64,000 nucleotides of DNA, from assembly GCA_013285465.1 (NCBI GenBank), contig CP053449.1, forward strand, positions 256,870 to 320,869, given 5' to 3'. Numbering within the stretch: the stretch's first letter is position 1; every line of letters begins with the position of its first letter. Shown one piece after another: positions 54,426-62,213 of this stretch. The notes beneath the pieces were generated by a model. The model was not told where the DNA came from. It did no database searches and saw nothing but the letters and a program-made list of their open reading frames with translations. This DNA comes from Pseudomonadota bacterium (lineage in GTDB: Bacteria > Pseudomonadota > Alphaproteobacteria > Micavibrionales > CSBR16-224). Position numbers and translations under genes: made by a program.

Positions 54426-55346
54426 TTACTGCACGGGGTCCGGCGTAACATTGCAGCGACGGTTTGAGGAAATAACCCGCGGCGGGCGACCGGTTTCAGG
54501 CATGCGCGCTTTTTGATAGGCGACGGATTCCAGAAAGAGTTCGGCGCGGCGGCGTTCCAGTGCCGTCATATTGTCAAAATCTTTGACGCGGTTTTTCCGG
54601 AACTTCTTGTAAAAAGCAATATTGGCCGCACGGATATCTTCAAAATCCGGCAGGTCTTTCCCCTTGACGGCGGCATCAAGATAGAGCGCGTTATTATAAT
54701 CCTCATCACAGACATACATGGCGCGCAGATAGATGAATTTTTGCGCAAAATCAGAATCATCATCCAGTTTTTCCATGGCCTTGATTGTCTGTAAATCAGC
54801 ATCAGTCTCACGGATGAAAGGATCACGCAGCAGCACGTTTTTTTCGCTGCAATGCCGCAGCTCATGCAAGATCAGTAATTTACGTGCTTGCCCGTCTGAA
54901 ATCCCGAACCTGCCCAGATCAAAAGCCGCATTTTGCGACAGTGTGATGCGGCATCCGATAGCCGGTGAAGCGTAACTGCGCCAATGGTGCCACCACCATG
55001 TGGTTACCAATCCGTCAATACCGGCAATACGGTCGGCGTTATAAAGGTAAAAGAATATAAACGGCTTTTCCGTCAGCATATGCAGATGCGTTAAAAGGCT
55101 GTTCTTTTTCCGGACACGGATCGGGCTTTTGTTGATTTCCAGTATTTCCACAACGGCGGCGCGGTCGAGATTGCTTTTTTTCAGCTCCGTATCAATATCG
55201 GGAAAAAAAAGCCCCAGAACCGGACTGACAACATACATGGAGATCAGGAAAATAACCACATAACGCCATTTATTCGGGAACAGGAAAAGATGATAAAATT
55301 CAGCGAGAAGGAACCGGATCAGGACGATAGCTCTTTTATCTTTCAT
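54426..55346 (-). CDS. Membrane-anchored putative zinc metallopeptidase
   Basis: 306 residues from the ATG at 55346; GTG four codons upstream is possible. One strong helix at about residues 29-47 (YVVIFLISMYVVSPVLGLFF) anchors a domain with LLILHELRHCSEKN, where HELRH (161-165) is a zincin HExxH, and RETDAD downstream may give the third ligand. A WWWHHW stretch (about 117-122) is unusual. The C-terminal part is helical and basic. Similar in layout to M48/M56-like membrane peptidases, but I cannot name the family. Confidence 0.72.
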   Translation of the reverse strand: MKDKRAIVLIRFLLAEFYHLFLFPNKWRYVVIFLISMYVVSPVLGLFFPDIDTELKKSNLDRAAVVEILEINKSPIRVRKKNSLLTHLHMLTEKPFIFFYLYNADRIAGIDGLVTTWWWHHWRSYASPAIGCRITLSQNAAFDLGRFGISDGQARKLLILHELRHCSEKNVLLRDPFIRETDADLQTIKAMEKLDDDSDFAQKFIYLRAMYVCDEDYNNALYLDAAVKGKDLPDFEDIRAANIAFYKKFRKNRVKDFDNMTALERRRAELFLESVAYQKARMPETGRPPRVISSNRRCNVTPDPVQ

Positions 55347-55433
55347 AATAACTGGCACGCTTTTTGCATAGTCATTGGGTGGTTACAACATAAATCATAG
55401 CTCTGTTTTTTTTGAAATGCCACTTGCAAAAAG

Positions 55434-55480
55434 TTAAAATTATGTTAAAATAAAGATTGATAAGTTAACAAAAGGTTAAC
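55434..55480. promoter_or_regulatory. Two CtrA-like boxes upstream of cmk
   Basis: TTAA-N7-TTAA at 55434-55448 and TTAA-N7-TTAAC at 55465-55480, 16 bp apart, 73-119 bp before the cmk ATG. Both keep the exact 7-bp spacing of the CtrA consensus. Paired sites are more convincing than single ones in this A+T-rich gap. Confidence 0.55.
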
Positions 55481-55552
55481 AAACAAGATTCGCAAGACGC
55501 AATGCGGCATTGAAGAATAAAGAGAGCATCTAAGACAAACGGGAGAAGAGAG

Positions 55553-56308
55553 ATGCAAGGGACAAATACGGTACGAAAGCAGACTGCCACAGTTGAACAG
55601 CAAAGCACATCACTGCTGGTGCATGTCGGACACCGCATTGTGGTGGCAATTGACGGCCCTGCCGGTGCGGGAAAAGGCACGCTGGCAACCCGCCTTGCGG
55701 AAGAGCTGGGACTGGCTTTCCTGGATACGGGCGCGCTTTACCGCGTTGTGGCCACGCTGATGATTGACAGTAACGGCAACCCCGAACGTGCGGAAGATAT
55801 CGATTTTTGCATCAAAGCTGCTTTGAAATATATCACACCCGAATTGTTAAGCCGCCCCGAACTGCGCCGCGAAGATGTTGCGGCTATGGCCTCAAAAGTG
55901 GCGGCGGTTCCGGAAGTGCGTGCGGCATTGCTGGACTTCCAGCGTCATTTCGCCAAACACCCGCCCGAAGGTTATAAAGGCGTTGTTCTGGATGGTCGCG
56001 ATATCGGCACGGTGGTTTGCCCCGATGCGGATATTAAGATTTTTGTAACGGCAGATGCGGAAACCCGCGCCAAGCGCCGTTATGAAGAAGTGATGGCCAG
56101 AAACGGCAAAGCCGATTATGAGGCGATTCTCGCCGATATGAAGGAACGCGACCTGCGTGACAGCACACGCGCCGTTGCTCCGACCAAACCTGCGGAAGAT
56201 GCCATTATCGTGGATACGTCTTCATGGGGGATCGAGGAAACCTTCAAAAACACCCTGCAAAAAATCCGCGACAATATGGCGACCCAGAGCAAAGAAAAAG
56301 CCGCCTAG
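55553..56308 (+). CDS. cmk: Cytidylate kinase
   Basis: 251 residues. It phosphorylates CMP/dCMP. The P-loop GPAGAGKGT is at 35-43, followed by LDTGALYRVVA, VLDGRDIGTVVCPDADIKIFVTA and RDLRDSTRAVAP. A polar N-terminal extension of ~28 residues precedes the usual start; a strong GGGAGAAGAGAG before the ATG supports it. In most proteobacteria rpsA follows cmk, but here a convergent gene follows 6 nt later. The promoter region holds two CtrA-like boxes. Confidence 0.94.
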   Translation: MQGTNTVRKQTATVEQQSTSLLVHVGHRIVVAIDGPAGAGKGTLATRLAEELGLAFLDTGALYRVVATLMIDSNGNPERAEDIDFCIKAALKYITPELLSRPELRREDVAAMASKVAAVPEVRAALLDFQRHFAKHPPEGYKGVVLDGRDIGTVVCPDADIKIFVTADAETRAKRRYEEVMARNGKADYEAILADMKERDLRDSTRAVAPTKPAEDAIIVDTSSWGIEETFKNTLQKIRDNMATQSKEKAA

Positions 56309-56314
56309 AACCCT

Positions 56315-56887
56315 TTAAACAGGAATACGGTGTACATGCACGTCATGAGCGGAATGTTTTTTCAAAATGGCTGTCGCTTTTTCGATCATGTCCGGTGAGC
56401 GCAGATTGACCCATAACAGAATACCGCCCAGATCGACCTGTTCCTGAAGAAAATCGGCGTGATGTTTGGCGATCATGCGTGCGAAAATACCGCCAATCCC
56501 TGCGCCGGCAGCGCCTGCAGCTGCGGCGCTTATAGCAGCAGCCAGCGCTGTTCCGCCGGAGGCGACGGTCACGGCAGCGGCCGTTGTCGCGGCAAGATAG
56601 AGCGGCAGGCCGATGGCGGAACCCTCCGCTTCGCCGATGGTTTCATTGGGAATGAAAATCGTACGGGGCGCGTCTTTGTCATCTTCTGCCGCCCGCACTT
56701 TTTTATAATGATGCCCCAGCTTTTCCTCGACGGCTTTTTCGTCAGCAAGAATACTGAGTTCCTGCCGCATGAAACCGTTTGATTGTAATTCATCCATTGC
56801 CGCCTGCAGATCATCGGCGCTGTGAAAAACGGCAACGGCTTCCTCGACCATTTGCGTATTTTGCGTTTCTTGCGGGTTATTGCTCAT
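56315..56887 (-). CDS. General stress protein 17M-like protein with glycine-zipper segment
   Basis: 190 residues from the ATG at 56887 with AAAGGAG upstream. The N-terminal ferredoxin-like domain (VAVFHSADDLQAAMDELQSNGFMRQELSILAD) is as in general-stress-17M proteins. A central Ala/Gly hydrophobic region follows (residues about 93-140, GLPLYLAATTAAAVTVASGGTALAAAISAAAAGAAGAGIGGIF), then a C-terminal domain with GGILLWVNLRSPDMIEKATAILKKHSAHDVHVH. Possibly a membrane-inserting stress protein. Convergent with cmk. Confidence 0.8.
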   Translation of the reverse strand: MSNNPQETQNTQMVEEAVAVFHSADDLQAAMDELQSNGFMRQELSILADEKAVEEKLGHHYKKVRAAEDDKDAPRTIFIPNETIGEAEGSAIGLPLYLAATTAAAVTVASGGTALAAAISAAAAGAAGAGIGGIFARMIAKHHADFLQEQVDLGGILLWVNLRSPDMIEKATAILKKHSAHDVHVHRIPV

Positions 56888-57020
56888 GGCGGCTTTCTCC
56901 TTTGGTTGTGTCATTTTGTTACAGGATATATTGCCGCAAAGAGGTTTCCAAGTGGTTAAACACGAAAAACCTCCGCCTGTAGAGGAGGGGGATCGCGAAA
57001 CAGACTATACGGCGCATATT

Positions 57021-57785
57021 TTAGCGCAACGGAGAGAACTGGTTCGGATTGGCAATGAAATCGGAATAGCGCGGATGGTCAAACATGTGATGCACATAGC
57101 ATTTCGGGTACCATTTGCGCAGAATTGATTTGGCCAGCATGTGGTAAACCGGTGTGATTTTCTTATTATCCGAGAGGTCGTTATATTCCGCAATCGCCAG
57201 TTTTTCGCCCATAAATTCATTGGTCAAAGCGGTCTCATTGCCGATGATGTCGTCAAAATAACAGCGAACACGCGGCAAAAAGTTTTCGGGCGCGGTGTCA
57301 AAAATTCGTAATGCCGATTTGGTCGAGGAATAAAGATCGACATCAAATAAAATCGCACCGACCGGGGCGGGCTTGTAGGTCTCGTAAAAATCTCCGATGG
57401 TGTCTTTGACATCACCGATAACCAGTTTCGCGGTTTTAAGGCTGGATTTCAGCAGCTCAAGATCCATCGGGAATGATCCGGCCCGCCATTGGTGCATAAT
57501 GTCTTTATAGCCTTCCAGCTCCGGCAGTCCTTCGGCGGTGTCGAATCCGTAAACCTCGAATTTCAGGCCGGTCAGCTCCGTCAAAATGCCCGCATGTTTC
57601 TCCAGATAGCGCAGACCGGAACCGCCGGCGACGCCGAATTCAATGACGCTGATGGTATCGTATTTTAAGGCCAGTGCCTGCTGCGTTGCCTGATAAAGCG
57701 TATAGGCGTATTGCGGGTTTTTAAAAAACTCCAGACTAAAGCGGGATTTATAGCAGGCAAGGCGGTTTTTCTTCAGCAGGCTCAT
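57021..57785 (-). CDS. SAM-dependent methyltransferase-like protein
   Basis: 254 residues from the ATG at 57785; GAGAG lies upstream. The Rossmann core shows motif I VIEFGVAGGSGLRYLEKHA, then YGFDTAEGLPELEGYKD, GDVKDTIGDFYE and LFDVDLYSSTKSAL, like the TylF/macrocin-type or sugar-methyltransferase branch. The substrate is unknown; no glycan cluster adjoins. The C-terminus is rich in aromatic and basic residues. A weak hairpin (56970-56988) with five T follows on this strand. Confidence 0.75.
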   Translation of the reverse strand: MSLLKKNRLACYKSRFSLEFFKNPQYAYTLYQATQQALALKYDTISVIEFGVAGGSGLRYLEKHAGILTELTGLKFEVYGFDTAEGLPELEGYKDIMHQWRAGSFPMDLELLKSSLKTAKLVIGDVKDTIGDFYETYKPAPVGAILFDVDLYSSTKSALRIFDTAPENFLPRVRCYFDDIIGNETALTNEFMGEKLAIAEYNDLSDNKKITPVYHMLAKSILRKWYPKCYVHHMFDHPRYSDFIANPNQFSPLR

Positions 57786-57949
57786 TTGTGCAGACTCTCT
57801 GTTCAAAGCGGTGAATGCGGTGCAGTATTAATAAAACATCGCTACTGAACAGGCAAGCAAGATTATATGTTGTTGGGAATTTGCGGCAAAATCGGCAAAA
57901 CCGTTTTGTTAAACAGCAGAATACGAATAGGGAAAGATAAGAAAACGGT

Positions 57950-58447
57950 TTATAATTTTATCTGCCCTTGAACGACTTGCTGCATTGTCGGTTTTTTGGT
58001 TTTGATAAAGCGATCCGAATCTGTCCGCATAATCTCATGCAGGGCTTGGGCGGTTGCTGCAATATCCGGTGTTTGGTTTAAATCAGGCTCTATTTTCATG
58101 AAAGCGGATAGCGCATAGGCGGAGATCACCAATTCCTTATTACTCCCGTGAAAGAACCGGTCCAGATCTTCGGATTTATTTGCCTCCGGGATAATCTCTT
58201 GCAGTTTTGTGTTTAATTCCTGCGCCATCGCCTGAAGATCCAGAAACTCGTTATCTTTTAGCGTGGCATTACCGCGTTCTATAGCATAGCTGGTGCCGCC
58301 GATCACATCGTCAATGCGTGTCCATTTATGCCCGGTCAGCTTGGCAAGAAAATCGACACCCTCCGTGTTTTCCGGCGGAGTCGGTGCTTCCGGTGCATCC
58401 GTTTTTTTATGGGGAAATATCTTCGACAGCTTTTTAAAAAAATCCAT
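57950..58447 (-). CDS. Hypothetical protein
   Basis: 165 residues. The ATG at 58447 has AGGAG upstream. The N-terminus is basic (MDFFKKLSKIFPHKK) followed by a Pro/Glu linker; the rest is helical and acidic (FLDLQAMAQELNTKLQEIIPEANK, TPDIAATAQALHEIMRTDSDRF). No Cys, no membrane helix. The amphipathic start could dock to the membrane. No family known to me. Confidence 0.7.
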   Translation of the reverse strand: MDFFKKLSKIFPHKKTDAPEAPTPPENTEGVDFLAKLTGHKWTRIDDVIGGTSYAIERGNATLKDNEFLDLQAMAQELNTKLQEIIPEANKSEDLDRFFHGSNKELVISAYALSAFMKIEPDLNQTPDIAATAQALHEIMRTDSDRFIKTKKPTMQQVVQGQIKL

Positions 58448-58517
58448 ATTGCGACTCCTGCTTGTATTGAATGCAAAACCAGTCTAGACAAAAATTGTAA
58501 ATTTTATGTTAAAATAA

Positions 58518-58550
58518 GCAGTCCCCGCCTTATAGAAAAGCGGGGACTGC
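58518..58550 (-). terminator. Rho-independent terminator after phoH
   Basis: Eleven-bp perfect stem gcagtccccgc / gcggggactgc with an 11-nt loop, followed on the minus strand by ttatttt. It lies 28 nt beyond the phoH stop. Confidence 0.8.
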
Positions 58551-58577
58551 CGTATTTGCCAAGGAGCAGGTAAAGGG

Positions 58578-59321
58578 TTAAATCACATCCAGCATTTCCG
58601 CGACCAGCGGGTGACGGACGATGTCGGTTTCCTCCAAGCGGCAGACGGCGATATTTTCTACCGGTTCAAGCCGTTGCGCGATATCGGCAAGGCCGGACAT
58701 GCCGGTTAAAAGATCGGTCTGGTCGGGGTCGCCTGTGACGACCATTGTTGAATGCCAGCCGAGGCGTGAGAGCAGCATCTTGATCTGGACATAGGTGCAG
58801 TTTTGCGCCTCGTCAATCACGACAAAAGCGTTGTTCAATGTCCGTCCGCGCATATAGCCGACCGGCGCGATTTCAATTTCGCCGTTATCCAGCATATGTT
58901 TCAGGCGTTTGATGCCTAGCCTGTCATGCAGCGCATCGTAAAGCGGGCGCAGATAAGGTGCCATTTTATCCTGCAGGTCACCGGGAAGATAGCCGATGCT
59001 TTCGCCCGCTTCGATGGCGGGGCGTGACAGGATAATCCTTTCGACTTCGCCGCGCTCATAAGCTTCGACGGCGGCGGAAATGGCAAGATAGGTTTTACCA
59101 GTTCCGGCGGGGCCGATGGCAAGAACCAGATTATGGTTCTCCATTGCATCCATCAGCTCTTTCTGGCCTTCGCTGCGGGGTTTGATATTCTTCACATATT
59201 TTTTATCGCGCTCTCCTTTATATTCTGAAAGCGGATCCCACCCCTCCTGAAACAACGGATGTACTTTGACAGAGTCGTTGTCTTTTTGCATGTATTTTGC
59301 TGTTTTGGATTTTTTACCCAT
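58578..59321 (-). CDS. PhoH family ATPase
   Basis: 247 residues from the ATG at 59321, with AAGGGAG upstream; the in-frame extension to 59441 crosses a hairpin. Walker A GPAGTGKTY (70-77), Walker B VVIDEAQN (167-173) and GDPDQTDLL. Short PhoH/PhoL type without the KH or PIN domain. It is an RNA-associated ATPase linked to phosphate limitation or rRNA handling in bacteria. Its leader carries a terminator-like hairpin, suggesting attenuation. Confidence 0.9.
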   Translation of the reverse strand: MGKKSKTAKYMQKDNDSVKVHPLFQEGWDPLSEYKGERDKKYVKNIKPRSEGQKELMDAMENHNLVLAIGPAGTGKTYLAISAAVEAYERGEVERIILSRPAIEAGESIGYLPGDLQDKMAPYLRPLYDALHDRLGIKRLKHMLDNGEIEIAPVGYMRGRTLNNAFVVIDEAQNCTYVQIKMLLSRLGWHSTMVVTGDPDQTDLLTGMSGLADIAQRLEPVENIAVCRLEETDIVRHPLVAEMLDVI

Positions 59322-59662
59322 GGCAGTGTCTCCCTTATATAAGGTGGATGGCAGAGCGTCTGTAAGAAGAACGCTCCAGAGGATGGTGGTAGAAAACAAA
59401 AAACCTCCCAAGAGGGAGGTTCGCGAAAAGGCATATTGCATTTTTCATTGCCGCGGCGTTTTTACGGTGGCCGCCGTCGGCCCTGAAAGTTTTTGTTGTA
59501 TCAAACAGTAAATGTTTTTTCTGCAACAGTTCAACCTTGAAAAGGTTCATTTGAAACGGTCGAATGACCGCATGTCTTTATATTACCATGCGCGAATCAC
59601 TGATGCCAGCATTATTTTGCAGGGCAGCATTTTTGTGGAATGATTATAAGGAGCGCTCCGGC
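59322..59662 (-). other. Structured intergenic leader between DUF882 gene and phoH (341 bp)
   Basis: No credible gene. On the minus strand it holds three hairpins in a row: cggtc-N4-gaccg (59557-59570), aacctt-gaa-aaggtt (59533-59547) and acctccc/gggaggt (59403-59421). It may be a long phoH 5' leader or a small RNA ending at the last hairpin. Confidence 0.5.
59403..59421 (-). terminator. Terminator-like hairpin in the phoH leader
   Basis: Arms acctccc and gggaggt around a 5-nt loop, followed on the minus strand by ttttttgtttt. It sits about 80 bp before the phoH ATG, so it either ends the DUF882 transcript or acts as an attenuator. Confidence 0.65.
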
Positions 59663-60208
59663 TTACCAGTGGCGTACGCGTCCGGTGTCAATATGGACGA
59701 ACTGGCTTTTCGGGTAATAACCGACACCGCCTGCTTTCAGAGCCATAGCCTGACGGCGTACATCGGTCAGGCGGCGACCCGGAAGACGGAGATCAACAGC
59801 TTGTCCCTGCATATGCAGGCTCTTCTTGGCGACACCGAAACCCATACGGCGCAAGCGGCTGTTTGTTTTCGGCGAACGGTAACCGGAAAAAATATTATAT
59901 GATTTACTCGTTTCCATACGCTTTTGCAGGACAAACAGGATATCCATCAGGCGCGGGTCAATCGGAAAAATCTCTCCCGTGCGGTGGTCGCGCATAATTT
60001 TTTTGATTTCAGCAAAGGCATCGGGTAAATAGCGCCCGTCTTCCCAATATTCGCCTTTGAAAACCTCGCCGGTATGGGCGTTCTGAAATGTGAGACGCCG
60101 GCCTGACGTCAGACTCGCGGCATCCGTTGAATCCGGCCACCACAGCTGTGCCGCCGTTGCTATGATAAGGCTGCCGCCCAGAAACTGTCGTCTGTCAAAA
60201 ACTTCCAT
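59663..60208 (-). CDS. DUF882 / peptidase M15-like protein with Tat signal
   Basis: 181 residues. The N-terminus MEVFDRRQFLGGSLIIATAAQLWW is a twin-arginine signal (DRRQFL). The body has FSGYRSPKTN, SLHMQGQAVDLRLPG and SQFVHIDTGRVRHW, matching the YcbK/DUF882 family with the zinc-binding H...D...H of M15 D,D-carboxypeptidase-like folds. It likely acts on periplasmic peptidoglycan. The length is normal. The Shine-Dalgarno is weak. Confidence 0.9.
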   Translation of the reverse strand: MEVFDRRQFLGGSLIIATAAQLWWPDSTDAASLTSGRRLTFQNAHTGEVFKGEYWEDGRYLPDAFAEIKKIMRDHRTGEIFPIDPRLMDILFVLQKRMETSKSYNIFSGYRSPKTNSRLRRMGFGVAKKSLHMQGQAVDLRLPGRRLTDVRRQAMALKAGGVGYYPKSQFVHIDTGRVRHW

Positions 60209-60654
60209 CGCTCATGTACTCTCTTTTATATAAATCCTTTTGCTGTCTTTTTACGGCGAACACGATGATGAATGCAAGAAGATAACGTCCCGATCATTTC
60301 AAACGTCTTAAATATCTATCGTGAGACCTTAAAAGAAAACAATGTATCTTCATCCATTATATCATAAAAACCGTACCCTCCAAGTAAAACTTGACGCGGG
60401 AAAACGGCCTTTTTACTATATATTTAGGCATAATTGCATGTCGCCCTGCAATGAAGACGGTTATAACAAATTAACGAAATTTTTATAAAATTTTTGCCTT
60501 TTTGCCGTGTAAAATCACAAATAAGGTAATTAAATAAAAACAGTAACTTAGTTTGTTTTTAAGGTGTTTTCTTGTAAGGATGTTTGCGGTAGATTCCAAA
60601 ACATGCCTATAATAGTAATATAGAAAAAATAACTGCCAGAGGTATTGATTCGAC
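60209..60654. promoter_or_regulatory. 446-bp intergenic region with two plus-strand promoter candidates before the Dot/Icm genes
   Basis: No gene is seen. It is A+T-rich. Candidate 1: TTGACG (60391-60396), 17-bp spacer, TACTAT (60414-60419). Candidate 2: TTGCGG (60584-60589), 18-bp spacer, perfect TATAAT (60608-60613), about 40 bp before the first Dot/Icm ATG. Candidate 1 could give a long leader or a small RNA. Confidence 0.5.
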
Positions 60655-61611
60655 ATGAAATTGACTAAACTGGCGCTTTTCGCCCTCGTCGCATTCTGGG
60701 CTGTTTTGGTTGGTCTTCCTGAATTGGCGCATGCCGCAGCTCCTCCTCCGGGTCCGAGCGTGGGGAAGGTATTGACCAATCTTCACGTTTCCATCAGCCG
60801 CGTCCCGAATATTTTAACGACAATTGCCTTTATCGGCGGGATTGTTCTTGCCGTAACGGGTGTGTTGAAGCTGAAAAACCATGTCGATAATCCTAATCAG
60901 GTGCCGCTTAGCGACGGTATTAAACGTCTGATCGCCGGCGGTGCCTTTCTGGGGCTGCCCGTGACAACCAATGTGATCAAGGGGTCGCTGTTTGGCAATG
61001 ATGGCGGTGAATTGGGCAGCGGTACCGGTTTTGGCGTGAAAGCGGCAAAAGCACTGCCTGTCGCTTTGGATAATGTGGCCGTCACGTTCATTACGAACAT
61101 GGCGACTCCGATGAAATACCTGTTGATTTCCTTTACCTTTATCACCGGGCTTGCAATGATTTTGGTCGGTATCTCGCGCCTGATTAAAACTGCGCAAGAA
61201 GGGCCGCGCGGCCCGGCAGGTATGGGAACCTTTTTCACATTCGCCTGCGGTATGGCTTTGATGGCTATCGGTCAGTCGATGGGGACCTTCAATGTCAGTA
61301 TATTCGGTGACGGTACGATGAAGAACTATGCCGTCTTTTCGGCAACAGCCAAGGCGGCGCTGGGTAAAAGCGAACAGCAGATGCGGAATGTCATTGGCTC
61401 TGTCCTGATTTTCGTCTCGCTGGTCGGCTTTATCGCCTTTATGCGCGGATTATTTATCTTAAAACTGGTTGCGGACGGCAACCAGAACCATTCGATTACG
61501 CAGGCGCTGACCTTCCTGATCGGCGGGGCGCTTGCGGTCAATCTGGGTGCTGTCATCAATGCCGTTCAGAGTACGATCGGATATAATGCGATCGGCTTCA
61601 CATTTACCTGA
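60655..61611 (+). CDS. Dot/Icm (T4BSS) inner-membrane protein, IcmC/DotE-like, with three IcmD-like modules
   Basis: 318 residues with a signal peptide (cleavage near AHA-AA, about 27). Three ~65-residue modules are visible, each two hydrophobic helices around a short polar loop: 46-115 (AFIGGIVLAVTGVLKLKNHV), 150-218 (FITGLAMILVGISRLIKTAQ) and 245-310 (GFIAFMRGLFILKLVADGNQ). Module 1 carries the IcmD-like KLKNHVDNPNQVPLSDG signature, nearly the same as the next gene. Module 3 ends GGALAVNLGAVINAVQSTIG, like IcmC/DotE. The position before icmD and icmJ is that of icmC. Whether it replaces IcmC, DotV or several of these is unresolved. Confidence 0.75.
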   Translation: MKLTKLALFALVAFWAVLVGLPELAHAAAPPPGPSVGKVLTNLHVSISRVPNILTTIAFIGGIVLAVTGVLKLKNHVDNPNQVPLSDGIKRLIAGGAFLGLPVTTNVIKGSLFGNDGGELGSGTGFGVKAAKALPVALDNVAVTFITNMATPMKYLLISFTFITGLAMILVGISRLIKTAQEGPRGPAGMGTFFTFACGMALMAIGQSMGTFNVSIFGDGTMKNYAVFSATAKAALGKSEQQMRNVIGSVLIFVSLVGFIAFMRGLFILKLVADGNQNHSITQALTFLIGGALAVNLGAVINAVQSTIGYNAIGFTFT

Positions 61612-61767
61612 TGAAAAGCTGAAAGCGGGCAGTATTTTAGAAAATTAATTGTTTTTTAATATATTGTTAGTAAAATAGTAAGAATGGAGTGGAATACTCT
61701 ATATAGACTACGAGTGCAGAAAATAAAATCATATTAAGCCTATATTACGTACAAGGAGTACACAGTA

Positions 61768-62190
61768 ATGAAACATGTAAAGAAACCACAACTTAGCCAT
61801 AAACTCGCGGCCGGTCTTTTCGCGGGTATGGCTGTTGCACCGCTTATGTCCACCAAAGCTTTCGCTCTGGCGGCACCCGGCGTCGCAACGCAGGATTTTA
61901 CAACAACAACAGATGCTATTACGACATCCGCATCTAAAATCCCGAACCTTATCTCTACCGTTGCGTTTATCGCCGGTATCGGTATGGCTATCGCGGGTGT
62001 TTTCAAAATTAAAGCGCATGTGGACAACCCGGCGCAGGCTCCGCTTAAAGACGGTCTGATCCGTCTTGCCGTCGGTGGTGCTCTGCTCGCGTTCCCGCTC
62101 TTGACCAACTTGATGGTCTCTCTGATCGGTCAGGACAACGCAGGCGGTCACTTGGTGCACACGCAAATGGGTAACGTTACGTATCCGTAA
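61768..62190 (+). CDS. icmD: Type IVB secretion protein IcmD/DotP
   Basis: 140 residues; signal peptide cut near AFA (about residue 33). Two membrane helices (61-80 and 97-117) flank KIKAHVDNPAQAPLKDG (80-96), matching the K.KQHKDNPTQIPL signature I recall for Legionella IcmD. Length is typical (132 there). AAGGAG lies upstream. IcmD is an inner-membrane part of the Dot/Icm effector-export machine. It has its own 156-bp upstream gap, with a TTAA-N7-TTAA sequence at 61645-61659. Confidence 0.85.
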   Translation: MKHVKKPQLSHKLAAGLFAGMAVAPLMSTKAFALAAPGVATQDFTTTTDAITTSASKIPNLISTVAFIAGIGMAIAGVFKIKAHVDNPAQAPLKDGLIRLAVGGALLAFPLLTNLMVSLIGQDNAGGHLVHTQMGNVTYP

Positions 62191-62213
62191 AAAGAAAAAA
62201 GGTATACGAACAG

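Noticed and set aside
59335-59434. Short ORF through the phoH leader hairpin with several Phe/Tyr codons, as in a pheA-type leader peptide
   Set aside because: The Phe codons are just the T run of the terminator, and phoH has no reason for phenylalanine attenuation.
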